A DNA stretch of 29,920 nt from NCBI GenBank assembly GCA_039587215.1, contig JBDHIW010000007.1, positions 1-29,920 on the forward strand. The letters run 5' to 3'. Below are positions 1-8,094 of this stretch, one piece after another. The notes beneath the pieces were generated by a model, which saw only the letters and a list, made by a program, of their open reading frames with translations, was not told the DNA's origin and ran no database searches. Each line of letters starts with the position of its first letter. The stretch's first letter is position 1. Source of the stretch: CAMYLY01 sp039587215. GTDB taxonomy: Bacteria; Gemmatimonadota; Gemmatimonadetes; Gemmatimonadales; GWC2-71-9. Made by a program: the position numbers and the translations under genes.

Positions 1-1
1 C

Positions 2-1366
2 GCGAGCCTGAAGGGCATGGGCGCCAAGACTCAGGACAAGATCCTCCGAGCGATCGAGAGTTATCGGCGGCGGTCGGGCCGGCTGCCACTCGGCGAAGCC
101 GATCCGATCATCGCACCGCTGCTCGCCCACCTGCGCGAGTGCGACGCGGCAGAGGCCGTGGAGGTGGCGGGGAGCTACCGCCGCCGCGTCGAGACGATCG
201 GGGACGTCGACGTTCTCGTCTCGGCCGACGATGCGGCAGCCGTCGTGGGGCACTTTCTCGCCTATCCCAGTGTGCGGGAGGTCGCGCTGGCGGGCGATAC
301 GCGGGCTACGGCACACCTGGCGGGTGGAGTGCAGGTCGATGTGCGAGTGGTGCCGCCGGACAGCTACGGGGCGGCGCTCCAGTACTTCACCGGTTCCAAA
401 GCCCACAACGTGAAGCTCCGCACGTGGGCCGTCGCGAAGGGGCTTCGGGTGTCGGAGTACGGGGTCTTCGTGAGCGACCGGGAGACGGAGGCGACGGATG
501 ATCCGCTGGTCGGCGAGCGTCTGGCGGGATCGACGGAAGTCGAGGTCTACGCGGCGCTCGGCCTGCCGTGGATTACGCCCGAACTCCGGGAGGACCGGGG
601 CGAGCTGGAGGCGGCCCGTGACGGCGCGCTCCCGACGCTCGTGGCGCTCGAAGACCTGCGGGGTGATCTGCAGATGCACTCGACGTGGTCCGACGGCAAG
701 GACACGATCGAGGCGATGACCGCGGCCTGCGAGGCGCGGGGCTACGAGTACTTCGCGCTGACGGACCATTCGAAGGCGCTGGCGATGACGGGCGGACTCG
801 ACGAGGTCCGGCTCCGCGAGCAGTGGACGGAGATCGCGGAGGTGCAGGAGCGCCATCCCGGGATCCGGATTCTGCGGAGCATCGAGGTCGACATCCTGGC
901 GGACGGGACGCTGGATCTCGAGGACGAGGCGCTCATGGCGTTGGATGTGGTCGTGGCGTCCGTCCACTCCCGTTTCGACCTCCCTGCACACGAGCAGACC
1001 GACCGCATCGTCCGAGCGATGCGTCATCCGGCGGTGAATGTCCTGGCCCATCCAACGGGCCGATTGCTGGGGCGCCGCGAGCCCATGGCCTTCGACGTGG
1101 ATGCCGTGATCGAGGCAGCCGCCGAGTGCCGCGTCGCCGTCGAGTTGAACGCGCACCCCGAGCGGCTGGATCTTCGTGACACCCACCTCATGCGCGCCAA
1201 GGCGCTCGGCGTGCCGGTCGTCATCAGCACGGACGCCCACCGGGTAGGCGACCTCGCGCTCATGTCGTACGGTATCGAGCAGGCCCGGCGTGCCGCGCTC
1301 GGTCCGGAGGATGTCCTGAATACGCGGTCGCTCGATGCGCTGCTCGCGTTTACGCGTCAACCCTGA
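2..1366 (+). CDS. polX: DNA polymerase X family protein with PHP domain (5' end cut by window)
   Basis: This is a repair-type family X DNA polymerase fused to a PHP phosphoesterase domain, a combination known to do gap filling and 3'-end processing in base excision repair. The frame is open from base 2, so the ATG at 17 is internal and the N-terminal HhH region lies outside the window. Counting from that Met, the polymerase motif GSYRRR (52-57) is followed by GDVDVLV (62-68) with the two catalytic Asp, and VQVDVRVV supplies the third. The PHP domain follows with DLQMHSTWSDG, ALTDHS, EVDIL, VHSRF, LAHPTGR and STDAH. The first His of the usual HxH is Gln; from memory the Thermus enzyme also has Gln there. 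The visible length fits the C-terminal three quarters of a ~575-residue protein. Identification is firm. Confidence 0.95.
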   Translation, partial: ASLKGMGAKTQDKILRAIESYRRRSGRLPLGEADPIIAPLLAHLRECDAAEAVEVAGSYRRRVETIGDVDVLVSADDAAAVVGHFLAYPSVREVALAGDTRATAHLAGGVQVDVRVVPPDSYGAALQYFTGSKAHNVKLRTWAVAKGLRVSEYGVFVSDRETEATDDPLVGERLAGSTEVEVYAALGLPWITPELREDRGELEAARDGALPTLVALEDLRGDLQMHSTWSDGKDTIEAMTAACEARGYEYFALTDHSKALAMTGGLDEVRLREQWTEIAEVQERHPGIRILRSIEVDILADGTLDLEDEALMALDVVVASVHSRFDLPAHEQTDRIVRAMRHPAVNVLAHPTGRLLGRREPMAFDVDAVIEAAAECRVAVELNAHPERLDLRDTHLMRAKALGVPVVISTDAHRVGDLALMSYGIEQARRAALGPEDVLNTRSLDALLAFTRQP

Positions 1367-1408
1367 ACGGCCGGGCGTCGGGTCTGCCGACCCTGCCATC
1401 GAGGTGAC

Positions 1409-1612
1409 ATGGCCACGATCAAGGTGAGAAAGAACGGCCCGTACCGCGTGACGGGGCGGGTCGAGGTGGTCGATCACGAAGGGAAGCCGATCACGGTCTC
1501 CGAGGACTTCGTGCTCTGCCGCTGCGGCCGGTCGACGGAGAAACCGTTTTGCGACGGTAGCCACAAACCCGCCGGCTTCCGGGACGAGGCCGAACCGGAG
1601 GAGGCGGTATGA
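1409..1612 (+). CDS. CDGSH-type iron-sulfur protein
   Basis: A 67-residue protein with one complete CDGSH signature: Cys37, Cys39, Cys48 and His52 (CRCGRSTEKPFCDGSH). In this family the three Cys and one His bind a redox-active, labile [2Fe-2S] cluster; bacterial single-domain members are soluble and their partners are mostly unknown. The N-terminal 30 residues form a short beta-rich segment (GPYRVTGRVEVVDHEGK) typical of these small proteins. ATG at 1409 is preceded by GAGG at 1400-1403. Its TGA overlaps the ATG of corA by four bases (ATGA at 1609-1612), so translation of the two is probably coupled. Function beyond cluster binding is not evident; an electron-transfer or iron-storage role is inference. 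Confidence 0.9.
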   Translation: MATIKVRKNGPYRVTGRVEVVDHEGKPITVSEDFVLCRCGRSTEKPFCDGSHKPAGFRDEAEPEEAV

Positions 1613-2682
1613 GACGCTTCTTCGAGCGGTACGGCGACAAGGTCGGTCGGCCGCCCGGGACGCTCGATCTCGCGACGAGCACGTCGGAGCGGCCGGTAAC
1701 GATCTCGGTGATACAGTTCGACCCGGAGGGGGTGGACGAACGGGTGTTCGACGACGTCGAGCAGCTGGCCGCGCTGCCCAAGCGAGGTGTCACGTGGATC
1801 AACGTCGCCGGCGTGCATCGTCCCGACGTGATCGGGGCACTGGGAGCCGAATTCGGACTGCATCCGCTCCTGCTCGAGGACGTGGTGCACACGACGCAGC
1901 GCCCCAAGGTCGAGGAGTTCGACGACCACATTTATGTGGTGCTCCACATGATCTCGGTTGCGTCGCTCGCCGACGAAGACGGATACGCCATCGACGGCGA
2001 GCAGGTGAGCTTCGTCCTGACGCCGCGCGCGCTCTTGACGTTCCAGGAGCAGGCTGGCGACGTGTTCGACACCGTGCGGGACCGCGTTCGGCGCGCGCGC
2101 GGCCGCATCCGCAAGTCGGGGGTGGACTATCTGCTGTACACGCTGCTCGACGTGGTGGTGGACCACTACTTCCTCGTGCTCGAGCGCATTGGAGAGCGCG
2201 TCGAGGAGTTGGACGAACTCCTCGAGCAGCCGCGGGGCGGGGCGGGGCTGGACGAGGTGCATGCGGTGCGCCGCGCCCTGCTGCAGCTGCGCCGAACCGT
2301 GGGGCCGGCCCGCGACGTGGCGGCGACGCTTGCCAGGGGCGACAGCGCGTTCGTCAAGAAATCGACGCTGCCGTTCTTCCGGGACGTGATGGACCACGCG
2401 ACGCGTGTATCGGATTCCGTGGAGTCGCTGCGTGAGCTGACGACGAGTCTCGCGGACCTGCACATGTCCCGGCTGAGTCATCGGATGAACGAGGTCATGA
2501 AGGTGCTCACGGTGATCGCCACGATCTTCATACCGATGACGTTCATCGCCGGCGTGTATGGCATGAACTTCGTGCAGATGCCGGAACTCGGGTGGCGCTA
2601 CGGGTATCCGGCGGTTTGGGCCGTGATGTTGGGCGTTGGAGGAGGGCTGGTCGTGTATATGCGCAAGCGTGGGTGGCTGTAG
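1609..2682 (+). CDS. corA: CorA-family magnesium/divalent metal transporter
   Basis: A 357-residue CorA-type channel that forms pentamers in the inner membrane and admits Mg2+ (some relatives take Co2+, Ni2+ or Zn2+). The hallmark GMN selectivity motif is at 318-320 in VYGMNF, ending the first membrane helix (VLTVIATIFIPMTFIAGVYG). A second helix (PAVWAVMLGVGGGLVVYM) follows, then a short basic tail. The large N-terminal cytoplasmic domain includes the family-typical LLLEDVVHTTQRPKVEEFDDHIYVVL stretch, here quoted in parts as LLLEDVVHT and PKVEEFDDH. Length is normal. It starts inside the stop of the CDGSH gene with an ATGA overlap. The acidic loop after GMN (MPELGWRYG) resembles ordinary CorA more than ZntB, but the ion cannot be fixed from sequence alone. 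Confidence 0.93.
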   Translation: MRRFFERYGDKVGRPPGTLDLATSTSERPVTISVIQFDPEGVDERVFDDVEQLAALPKRGVTWINVAGVHRPDVIGALGAEFGLHPLLLEDVVHTTQRPKVEEFDDHIYVVLHMISVASLADEDGYAIDGEQVSFVLTPRALLTFQEQAGDVFDTVRDRVRRARGRIRKSGVDYLLYTLLDVVVDHYFLVLERIGERVEELDELLEQPRGGAGLDEVHAVRRALLQLRRTVGPARDVAATLARGDSAFVKKSTLPFFRDVMDHATRVSDSVESLRELTTSLADLHMSRLSHRMNEVMKVLTVIATIFIPMTFIAGVYGMNFVQMPELGWRYGYPAVWAVMLGVGGGLVVYMRKRGWL

Positions 2683-2684
2683 CG

Positions 2685-2713
2685 TTGCCCCTGTTCGGGC
2701 GGATGGGTAGCTT
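2685..2713 (+). promoter_or_regulatory. Predicted promoter for etfBA-ETF:QO operon
   Basis: TTGCCC (2685-2690) and TAGCTT (2708-2713) are separated by 17 bases, directly after the corA stop codon. The same -10 style recurs before other genes in this window. The predicted start near 2720 leaves a leader of about 50 bases with a 5-bp hairpin (2719-2732) before the ribosome site GAGG at 2761-2764. Confidence 0.5.
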
Positions 2714-2769
2714 CCCGTCCCCGCCTGCGGGGTGAGTCTTTCCGCATCACAACGTTGTTCGAGGTCCCC

Positions 2770-3522
2770 GTGAAGATCGCTGTCTGTGTGAAGCGCACAC
2801 CGGACACCGAGACGCGCATCAAGATCGCCGCCGACGGTCGCTCCATCGACGAATCCGGTGTCAAGTTCGTTCTCAATCCCTACGACGAGTACGCGGTCGA
2901 AGAAGCGCTGGCGTTGAAAGAGAAGGCCGGTGCCGGCGAGGTCGTCGTCGTCGCGCTCGGTGCCGACGCGGCGCAGGAGACCCTTCGCACTGCGCTCGCG
3001 ATGGGGGCCGATCGCGGCATACTGCTCCGGCCGAGCGGCAGTACGGACGACCCGTACGTGGTCGCGCGTGCGCTCGCGGACGAACTCGGCGCCGCTGAAT
3101 ACGACCTCGTACTCTTCGGCAAACTGGCGATCGACGACTACCACCACGGCGTGGGGACCATGGTCGCAGCGCTCATGGACCTTCCCTGTGTGAGTGCCAT
3201 CTCCGCCCTGGAACTTGCGGATGGCCATGGGACCGCGCGGCGGGAGATCGAAGGCGGTGTCGAGGTGGTGGAATTCGACCTGCCCGCGGTGCTCACGGCC
3301 GACAAGGGCCTCAACGAGCCGCGGTACCCGGCGCTGCGCGGCATCATGATGGCCAAGAAGAAGCCGCTCGAGGTGAAGGACGTGACGGTGGCCGACGGGG
3401 GGGTGGAGGTCACGGCGCTGACGCTGCCGGCGGCCCGCGCGGAGGGCCGCATCGTGGGAGAGGGCGCCGACGCCGTGCCGGCGCTGGTGGATGCACTCCG
3501 GAACGAAGCGAAGGTGCTGTGA
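2770..3522 (+). CDS. etfB: Electron transfer flavoprotein subunit beta
   Basis: The beta subunit of ETF, which with EtfA forms the soluble FAD/AMP carrier that collects electrons from acyl-CoA and related dehydrogenases. The protein (250 residues) opens with the classic MKIAVCVKRTPDTETRIKI and contains NPYDEYAVEEAL, followed by ALGADAAQETLRTALAMGAD and the DLVLFGKLAIDDY and ADKGLNEPRYPALRGIM segments that define the family. I place the start at GTG 2770 rather than an upstream TTG at 2755, because MKIxVxVK is the conserved N-terminus and GAGG sits five bases before GTG. The TGA stop shares one base with the etfA ATG. The operon etfB-etfA-ETF:QO forms a full route from dehydrogenases to the quinone pool. 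Confidence 0.96.
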   Translation: MKIAVCVKRTPDTETRIKIAADGRSIDESGVKFVLNPYDEYAVEEALALKEKAGAGEVVVVALGADAAQETLRTALAMGADRGILLRPSGSTDDPYVVARALADELGAAEYDLVLFGKLAIDDYHHGVGTMVAALMDLPCVSAISALELADGHGTARREIEGGVEVVEFDLPAVLTADKGLNEPRYPALRGIMMAKKKPLEVKDVTVADGGVEVTALTLPAARAEGRIVGEGADAVPALVDALRNEAKVL

Positions 3523-4490
3523 TGGCGAATGTGCTCGTGGTGGCGGAACAGCGCGACGGCGCGGTCAAGCGCGTGTCGATGGAAGCGATAGCGGCTGTAC
3601 GGAGCGTCGCCGATGTCAGCGGAGGCGCGGTCCACGTGCTGGTCGTGGGGCCGCCAGCAACGGCGACGGACGACCTGACCGGTAGCGGGGCGGACACGGT
3701 CTTCCGCGCGCTCGGCGACGAGGCCGCGCTCTACCAGGCGGACCTCTACGCGGCCACGGCCGCCGCCAGGGCGGAGGCGAGCGACGCCGCACTGGTGCTG
3801 GTCGCGGCGACGGCCTTGGGGAAGGACCTTGCCCCACGCATCGCGGCGCGCCTGGGCTGTGGGCTCGTGGCGGATGTCTCGACGCTCGAGCGCAGCGACG
3901 ATGGACTGGTGGCCACCCGGGCCGTCTACTCGGCCAAGGCGATGATGACGGTGCGCCTCACGGGGCGGCGGTCGGTCGTGTCGGTGCGTCCCAACGCGTT
4001 CACGCCACTGGAGCGCGGTGATGCCCCGTCCGTCGAGGACATGGCGCTGGCCTCGGTGTCCGCGAGGGCGCGCACGGTTCGCGTGGAGCAGCCGGAACAG
4101 GCGGCGCTGGATGTGGCGGAGGCGTCGGTCGTGGTGTCGGGTGGTCGGGGACTCAAGGAGCCCGCGCACTTTGCGCTGGTCGAGGAACTCGCGGCGGCGC
4201 TCGGCGGCGCGGTCGGCGCGTCCCGAGCCGTGGTGGATGCCGGCTGGCGTCCGCATGCGGAGCAGGTGGGCCAGACGGGCAAGACGGTAAGCCCCAGCCT
4301 CTACGTGGCCGTGGGCATCTCGGGAGCGGTCCAGCACTTGGCGGGCATGCGCACCTCCCAGGTCATCGTCGCGATCAACAAGGACAAGGACGCGCCCATC
4401 TTCAAGGTCGCGGACTACGGTATCGTGGGCGATCTGTTCGAGATCGTGCCGCGGCTCACCGAGGAGATTCGAACGATCAAGGAGCAGTGA
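3522..4490 (+). CDS. etfA: Electron transfer flavoprotein subunit alpha
   Basis: The alpha subunit of ETF (322 residues) carries the FAD. Its C-terminal FAD-binding domain is clear: VVSGGRGLKEPAHFALVEEL, then GASRAVVDAGW, the QVGQTGKTVSPSLY segment, VGISGAVQHLAGM, VAINKDKDAPIFKVADYGIVGD and FEIVPRLTEEI (parts of one continuous signature). The N-terminal half (MANVLVVAEQRDGAVKR) is the variable Rossmann-like part shared with EtfB. ATG 3522 overlaps the etfB TGA by one base, and AAGGTG at 3511-3516 is a suitable ribosome site; a GTG one codon upstream is the less likely start. No key residue appears missing. The gene runs straight into the ETF:quinone oxidoreductase. Confidence 0.96.
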   Translation: MANVLVVAEQRDGAVKRVSMEAIAAVRSVADVSGGAVHVLVVGPPATATDDLTGSGADTVFRALGDEAALYQADLYAATAAARAEASDAALVLVAATALGKDLAPRIAARLGCGLVADVSTLERSDDGLVATRAVYSAKAMMTVRLTGRRSVVSVRPNAFTPLERGDAPSVEDMALASVSARARTVRVEQPEQAALDVAEASVVVSGGRGLKEPAHFALVEELAAALGGAVGASRAVVDAGWRPHAEQVGQTGKTVSPSLYVAVGISGAVQHLAGMRTSQVIVAINKDKDAPIFKVADYGIVGDLFEIVPRLTEEIRTIKEQ

Positions 4491-4496
4491 TCGCTC

Positions 4497-6143
4497 GTGG
4501 CTGACCGGCTCGTACCGTCCTCGTTCCAGGCGGGGCTACCGCTCGACGACCTCATTCTGCGCGACACGCCCGACGAGGAGCGCATCGAGGTCGACGTCCT
4601 CTTCGTGGGCGCCGGTCCGGCGGGGCTGGCGGGCGCCATCGAGTTGGCGCGGCTGGCAGCGGCGGACGACACGGTGGGTCCGATCACCATCGGCGTACTG
4701 GAGAAGGCCGACGCGCTGGGCGAGCACAATCTGTCGGGCGCCGTCGTGAACCCGCGCGCCTTCCGCGAACTGTTTCCGGACATAGATCCCGCGGAGTTCC
4801 CGTTGGGCCCGGCGGTCGAATCGGAGTCGGTGTACTACCTGACCGAGAGCCGTGCGCTGCCGCTCCCGACGCCGCCCACCATGCGCAACCACGGCAATCA
4901 CGTCGGCTCGATCTGCGAGATCGTCCGGTGGCTGGGCGGCAAGGCGCAGGAAGCGGGCGTCGACATCTTCACGGGCTTCCCGGCCGGCGCGCTGCTGACG
5001 GACGACCGACGCGTGATCGGGGTGCGCACGGTCCCGTCGGGGCTCGATCGCGACGGCCAGGAGATGTCCGCCTACATGCCGGCCGCCGACGTCGTGGCGC
5101 AGGTCACCGCCATCGCGGACGGCACACGCAGCCGCCTGGCGCAGGCGTATGTCGAGTGGCAGGGCATCGAACGCGACAATCCGCAGATCTACGCCCTCGG
5201 CGTGAAGGAACTGTGGGAGACGAAGCGGCCGCTCGACCGTGTGATCCACACGATGGGCTGGCCGCTGCCGAGCGACGCGTTTGGCGGGAGCTTTCTGTAT
5301 CCGCTCGAGCCGACGGTGCTGGCGTTGGGTCTGGTGGTCGGACTCGATTACCCGTACCGATCCCTCGACGTGCACGAGCTGCTGCAGCGCATGAAGCTGC
5401 ATCCGCTCATCCGCCCCTACGTGGAGGGTGGCGAACTCGTCGAATGGGGCGCGAAGACCATCCCCGAGGGCGGGTATTACGGGCTGCCTGCGCGGCGCTC
5501 CGGCGACGGGATCGTGATGCTGGGAGACGCGGCGGGCTTCGTCGACGTGCCCTCGCTCAAGGGCATCCACTACGCCATGCAGAGCGGGATCTTCGCGGCG
5601 AGGGCAATCTTCGATGCGCTCAAGGCCGGCGACACGTCCGCGGCGTCGCTCGCCGCCTACGATCGACTCGTCGAAGGCTCGTACGTCCGCGACGATCTCT
5701 ACCGCACCCGCAACATGCGCCTCGCGTTCAAGAGCGGGTTCGTGGTCGGTGGAGCGAAGGCGGGGATGATGGAGCTGACGCGAGGCCGCTTCCCGGGCGG
5801 CCGCATCGCCATGCATGCGGACGCCGATGCGAACCGCCGTGAGGGCGGAGGGCTCGGGTTCGTGCCCGACGGGTCGCTCACGGTCAGCAAGGTGGACGCC
5901 GTGTTCAAATCCGGGAACAAGACCCGGGACACCATCCCGTCGCACCTCACGGCGCAGGAAGACGTTCCGGCGGAGGTCGCGGAGTTCTATGCGGCGCTCT
6001 GTCCCGCCGGTGTATACGAGGTCGTCGATGGGAAGCTCCGGATCAACCCGCCAAACTGCGTCGACTGCAAGGCCACGGACGTGGTGGGCCCGCGGTGGGA
6101 GCCACGCGAGGGTGGAGCGGGACCGGCGTACAAGCGGATGTAG
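4497..6143 (+). CDS. ETF:quinone oxidoreductase with altered iron-sulfur motif
   Basis: A 548-residue membrane-surface flavoenzyme that moves electrons from ETF to the quinone pool. The N-terminal FAD site reads VGAGPAGLAGAIELA. Further family segments include GEHNLSGAVVNPRAF, HTMGWPLPSDAFGGSFLY, LGLVVGLDYPYRSLD, GDAAGFVDVPSLKGIHYAM and SGIFAARAIFDAL. The C-terminal ferredoxin-like part has CPAGVYE (Cys502) and NCVDCKATD (Cys521, Cys524). In the well-studied enzymes the last motif is NCVHCKTCD with a fourth Cys ligand; here that position is Thr527 (acg at 6075-6077). The cluster may be altered, absent, or ligated by another residue. GTG 4497 lies six bases after the etfA stop, with AAGGAG about twelve bases upstream. 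It is cotranscribed with etfBA, so its electron donor is clear; menaquinone is the likely acceptor. Confidence 0.93.
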   Translation: MADRLVPSSFQAGLPLDDLILRDTPDEERIEVDVLFVGAGPAGLAGAIELARLAAADDTVGPITIGVLEKADALGEHNLSGAVVNPRAFRELFPDIDPAEFPLGPAVESESVYYLTESRALPLPTPPTMRNHGNHVGSICEIVRWLGGKAQEAGVDIFTGFPAGALLTDDRRVIGVRTVPSGLDRDGQEMSAYMPAADVVAQVTAIADGTRSRLAQAYVEWQGIERDNPQIYALGVKELWETKRPLDRVIHTMGWPLPSDAFGGSFLYPLEPTVLALGLVVGLDYPYRSLDVHELLQRMKLHPLIRPYVEGGELVEWGAKTIPEGGYYGLPARRSGDGIVMLGDAAGFVDVPSLKGIHYAMQSGIFAARAIFDALKAGDTSAASLAAYDRLVEGSYVRDDLYRTRNMRLAFKSGFVVGGAKAGMMELTRGRFPGGRIAMHADADANRREGGGLGFVPDGSLTVSKVDAVFKSGNKTRDTIPSHLTAQEDVPAEVAEFYAALCPAGVYEVVDGKLRINPPNCVDCKATDVVGPRWEPREGGAGPAYKRM

Positions 6144-6144
6144 G

Positions 6145-6164
6145 AGTTCGAGGCCCTCCGAACT
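6145..6164. terminator. Possible bidirectional terminator between ETF:QO gene and moeA
   Basis: An inverted repeat AGTTCG-N8-CGAACT lies in the 38-base gap between two convergent genes. It is followed on the plus strand by a pyrimidine-rich stretch but has no true T-run, so its role is uncertain. Confidence 0.3.
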
Positions 6165-6181
6165 TCCCTCTCAGTCCCCCG

Positions 6182-7453
6182 TCAGTACGGAACCTTCGTC
6201 GTGTAGCCCGGTGCGCGGAGCGGCAGCGCCGGCAGCACGGTGCCCTGGTCGACGGCGTCGACCGATTCGGGAACCATGAGCAGCGCGTCAGCTGCGGCCA
6301 TCGATGTGAGGATGCCCGATCCCTGTGGACCGGTCGGGTGCGCGACCGGTCGATCCGCACCCGGGCTGAGCGTCACGCGCACGAAATGCTGCAGGCGACC
6401 CGGCGTCGCGATCGCCTCACCGACCGTCACGGGGACGGGCGCGCGGAACCACGCGCGACACCCGCCGAGCTTGCGGACCGCCGGGCGTACGAACAGCTCG
6501 AACGTCACGAGCGTGCTCACGGGATTGCCGGGAAGACCGATCCAGGGTACGCCGTGCAGCACGCCGAAGCCGACCGGTGCCCCGGGGCGTGAACGGAGAC
6601 GCCAGAAGCGCGTGTCCGTACCGTCGGCTTCGAGCAAGGTGCGCAGGTGGTCGTGATCGCCGACGCTCATGCCGGCCGAGGTGACGAGCAGGTCGGCCCG
6701 GCCCGCGATCCTCGCGAGCCGGTCCGCGATATCGTCGGGATCGTCCCGCGCGATGCCGAGCGGCAGGACGCTCCCGCCCGCACCGCGGATGGCGGCGGCG
6801 AGCGTGTAGGAGTTGGAGGACCCGATGCGCTCCCCCGCGAGGATACGATCGGCTTCGTCGACGTCCGCGATCTCGTCGCCTGACGCCATGACGGCGACCA
6901 GGGGGCGCGCGTGGACCGGCACGCTGGCGCGCGCGATCGCGGCGAGGAGACCCACCTCGGCAGGACCCAGGCTCGTTCCGGCCCGGAGCACGGTCGCTCC
7001 GGTGGCGATGTCCTCGCCGCGCCGCCGGATGTTCCGTCGCAGGTCGCGCAGGTCCTCGACGTGCAGCTCGATTCCGTCGACCGACACGTCCTCCTGGCGG
7101 ATGACGGTGTCCGCGCCGTCGGGTACGGGTGCGCCGGTGAAGATCCGCATGGCCTCGCCGCGACGGACGGTCCTCCCGCCGGTCGGGGCGCCCGCGGGAA
7201 CCTCGTCCACGACGCGAAGGGTCGCGGGAGGGCCGTCCGAGCCCGTCTCCAGATCCTCCGCGCGCACCGCAAATCCGTCCATCGCAGAGTTGTCCCACGG
7301 CGGAACGTCGATCGGGCTCTGGATGTCGGCAGCCAGGACCCGGCCGTCGACCTCGGCCAGCGGCGCACTTTCGGACGGTAGTGGGTGCAGCGTCTCGAGG
7401 ATGCTTCGGGCGGCCTCGGACGGGGTCAAACGCGTGGGGTGGTCCGGGGTCAC
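6182..7453 (-). CDS. moeA: Molybdopterin molybdenumtransferase MoeA
   Basis: MoeA inserts molybdate into adenylated molybdopterin in the last common step of Mo-cofactor synthesis. The 423-residue protein shows the full domain set: PPWDNSAMDGFAVRAEDL, then MRIFTGAPVPDGADTVIRQE, LRAGTSLGPAEVGLLAAI, the VAVMASGDEI and GSSNSYTLAAAIRGAGG segments, the MPTbd-like TSAGMSVGDHDHLRTLL, and GVPWIGLPGNPVSTLVTFEL. A C-terminal beta-domain (RVTLSPGADRP, ILTSMAAADALLMVP) completes it. The GTG start at 7453 overlaps the mobA stop in a GTGA tetranucleotide, so both are translated from one message. The presence of moeA and mobA implies molybdoenzymes elsewhere in the genome; none is in this window. Confidence 0.96.
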   Translation of the reverse strand: MTPDHPTRLTPSEAARSILETLHPLPSESAPLAEVDGRVLAADIQSPIDVPPWDNSAMDGFAVRAEDLETGSDGPPATLRVVDEVPAGAPTGGRTVRRGEAMRIFTGAPVPDGADTVIRQEDVSVDGIELHVEDLRDLRRNIRRRGEDIATGATVLRAGTSLGPAEVGLLAAIARASVPVHARPLVAVMASGDEIADVDEADRILAGERIGSSNSYTLAAAIRGAGGSVLPLGIARDDPDDIADRLARIAGRADLLVTSAGMSVGDHDHLRTLLEADGTDTRFWRLRSRPGAPVGFGVLHGVPWIGLPGNPVSTLVTFELFVRPAVRKLGGCRAWFRAPVPVTVGEAIATPGRLQHFVRVTLSPGADRPVAHPTGPQGSGILTSMAAADALLMVPESVDAVDQGTVLPALPLRAPGYTTKVPY

Positions 7454-8088
7454 GGGTGGGCGGCCCCGTCTCCCTCGAGGACCGCACGCGCTCGCTCGAG
7501 GTCCTCAGGGGTGTTGACGTTGAAGAACATCCGCGCCGGGTCGCCAAACGTGCGGACACGGGCAAGCGGCATGACGTCGATCCGAACCTCGTCGTGGAAT
7601 GCGGTCATGCGGTAGGCTCCCCGATCGAGCGCGTGCTCGATGGCCGGGATGCAGGAGGGAGCGTAGATACCGCAGAGCGGTTCGAGGCCCAGAGGGCCCT
7701 CGCTTGCCGGCAGCACGGCGTCGACGTTCGGGTGCCACGAGGCGGCGAGCGCGGTCAGCAGCTCACCCGAGAGGAAGGGCATGTCCCAGGCGACGACCAT
7801 CGTCACTGCCCGGGTCTCGGCCAACGCCGTGTACAGCCCGCCCAGACTGCCGGTGCCGGGTCGACGGTCGGGGGTCGTCACGAGTCTCTCGGATGCCGCG
7901 GTGGGGTTGTTGGCGACCAGCAGTGGCGATTCGTCCCACTGCCGGACCACGCCGTACACGCGTTCCAGGAGGGTGTGAGCGCCGAGGTGGACGAGCCCCT
8001 TGGGGTCGCCACCGAATCGTCGTGCCGTGCCCCCGGCCAGAATGGCGCCACGGATGGGGGGTGCGGTCCCATCGTTCGCGTCCGTCAC
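7450..8088 (-). CDS. mobA: Molybdenum cofactor guanylyltransferase MobA
   Basis: MobA attaches GMP to molybdopterin to give the dinucleotide cofactor used by DMSO-reductase-family enzymes. The 212-residue protein begins, after a short tail, with the nucleotidyltransferase motif ILAGGTARRFGGDPKGL, followed by LLVANNPT, DRRPGTGSLGGLYTAL and VAWDMPFLSGELLTAL (the metal-binding D after VVA W). It ends with the family signature FFNVNTPEDLERA. The start is GTG 8088; no strong ribosome site is seen, and the upstream barrel-protein gene ends seven bases away, so it is probably read from the same transcript. The pairing with moeA supports the assignment over other NTP-transferases such as MocA. Confidence 0.92.
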   Translation of the reverse strand: MTDANDGTAPPIRGAILAGGTARRFGGDPKGLVHLGAHTLLERVYGVVRQWDESPLLVANNPTAASERLVTTPDRRPGTGSLGGLYTALAETRAVTMVVAWDMPFLSGELLTALAASWHPNVDAVLPASEGPLGLEPLCGIYAPSCIPAIEHALDRGAYRMTAFHDEVRIDVMPLARVRTFGDPARMFFNVNTPEDLERARAVLEGDGAAHP

Positions 8089-8094
8089 GGCGAC

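Noticed and set aside
1367..1408. GTCGG-GTCTG-CCGAC hairpin between polX and the CDGSH gene as a terminator
   Set aside because: Five-pair stem without a T-run in a 42-base gap that also must hold the next ribosome site.
2719..2732. Hairpin CCCCG-CCTG-CGGGG after corA as a terminator
   Set aside because: Stem of only five pairs, no T-run, and it lies downstream of the predicted etfB promoter; more likely chance or leader structure.
2683..2769. Mg2+ or flavin riboswitch between corA and etfB
   Set aside because: The space is under 90 bases with one tiny hairpin, and none of the conserved riboswitch core sequences is visible.
1474..3228. Long minus-strand open frame (584 codons) across the CDGSH, corA and etfB genes
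   Set aside because: It lies antisense to three clearly conserved genes, is rich in Arg, His and Asp, and has no recognisable domain; it is a high-GC shadow frame.
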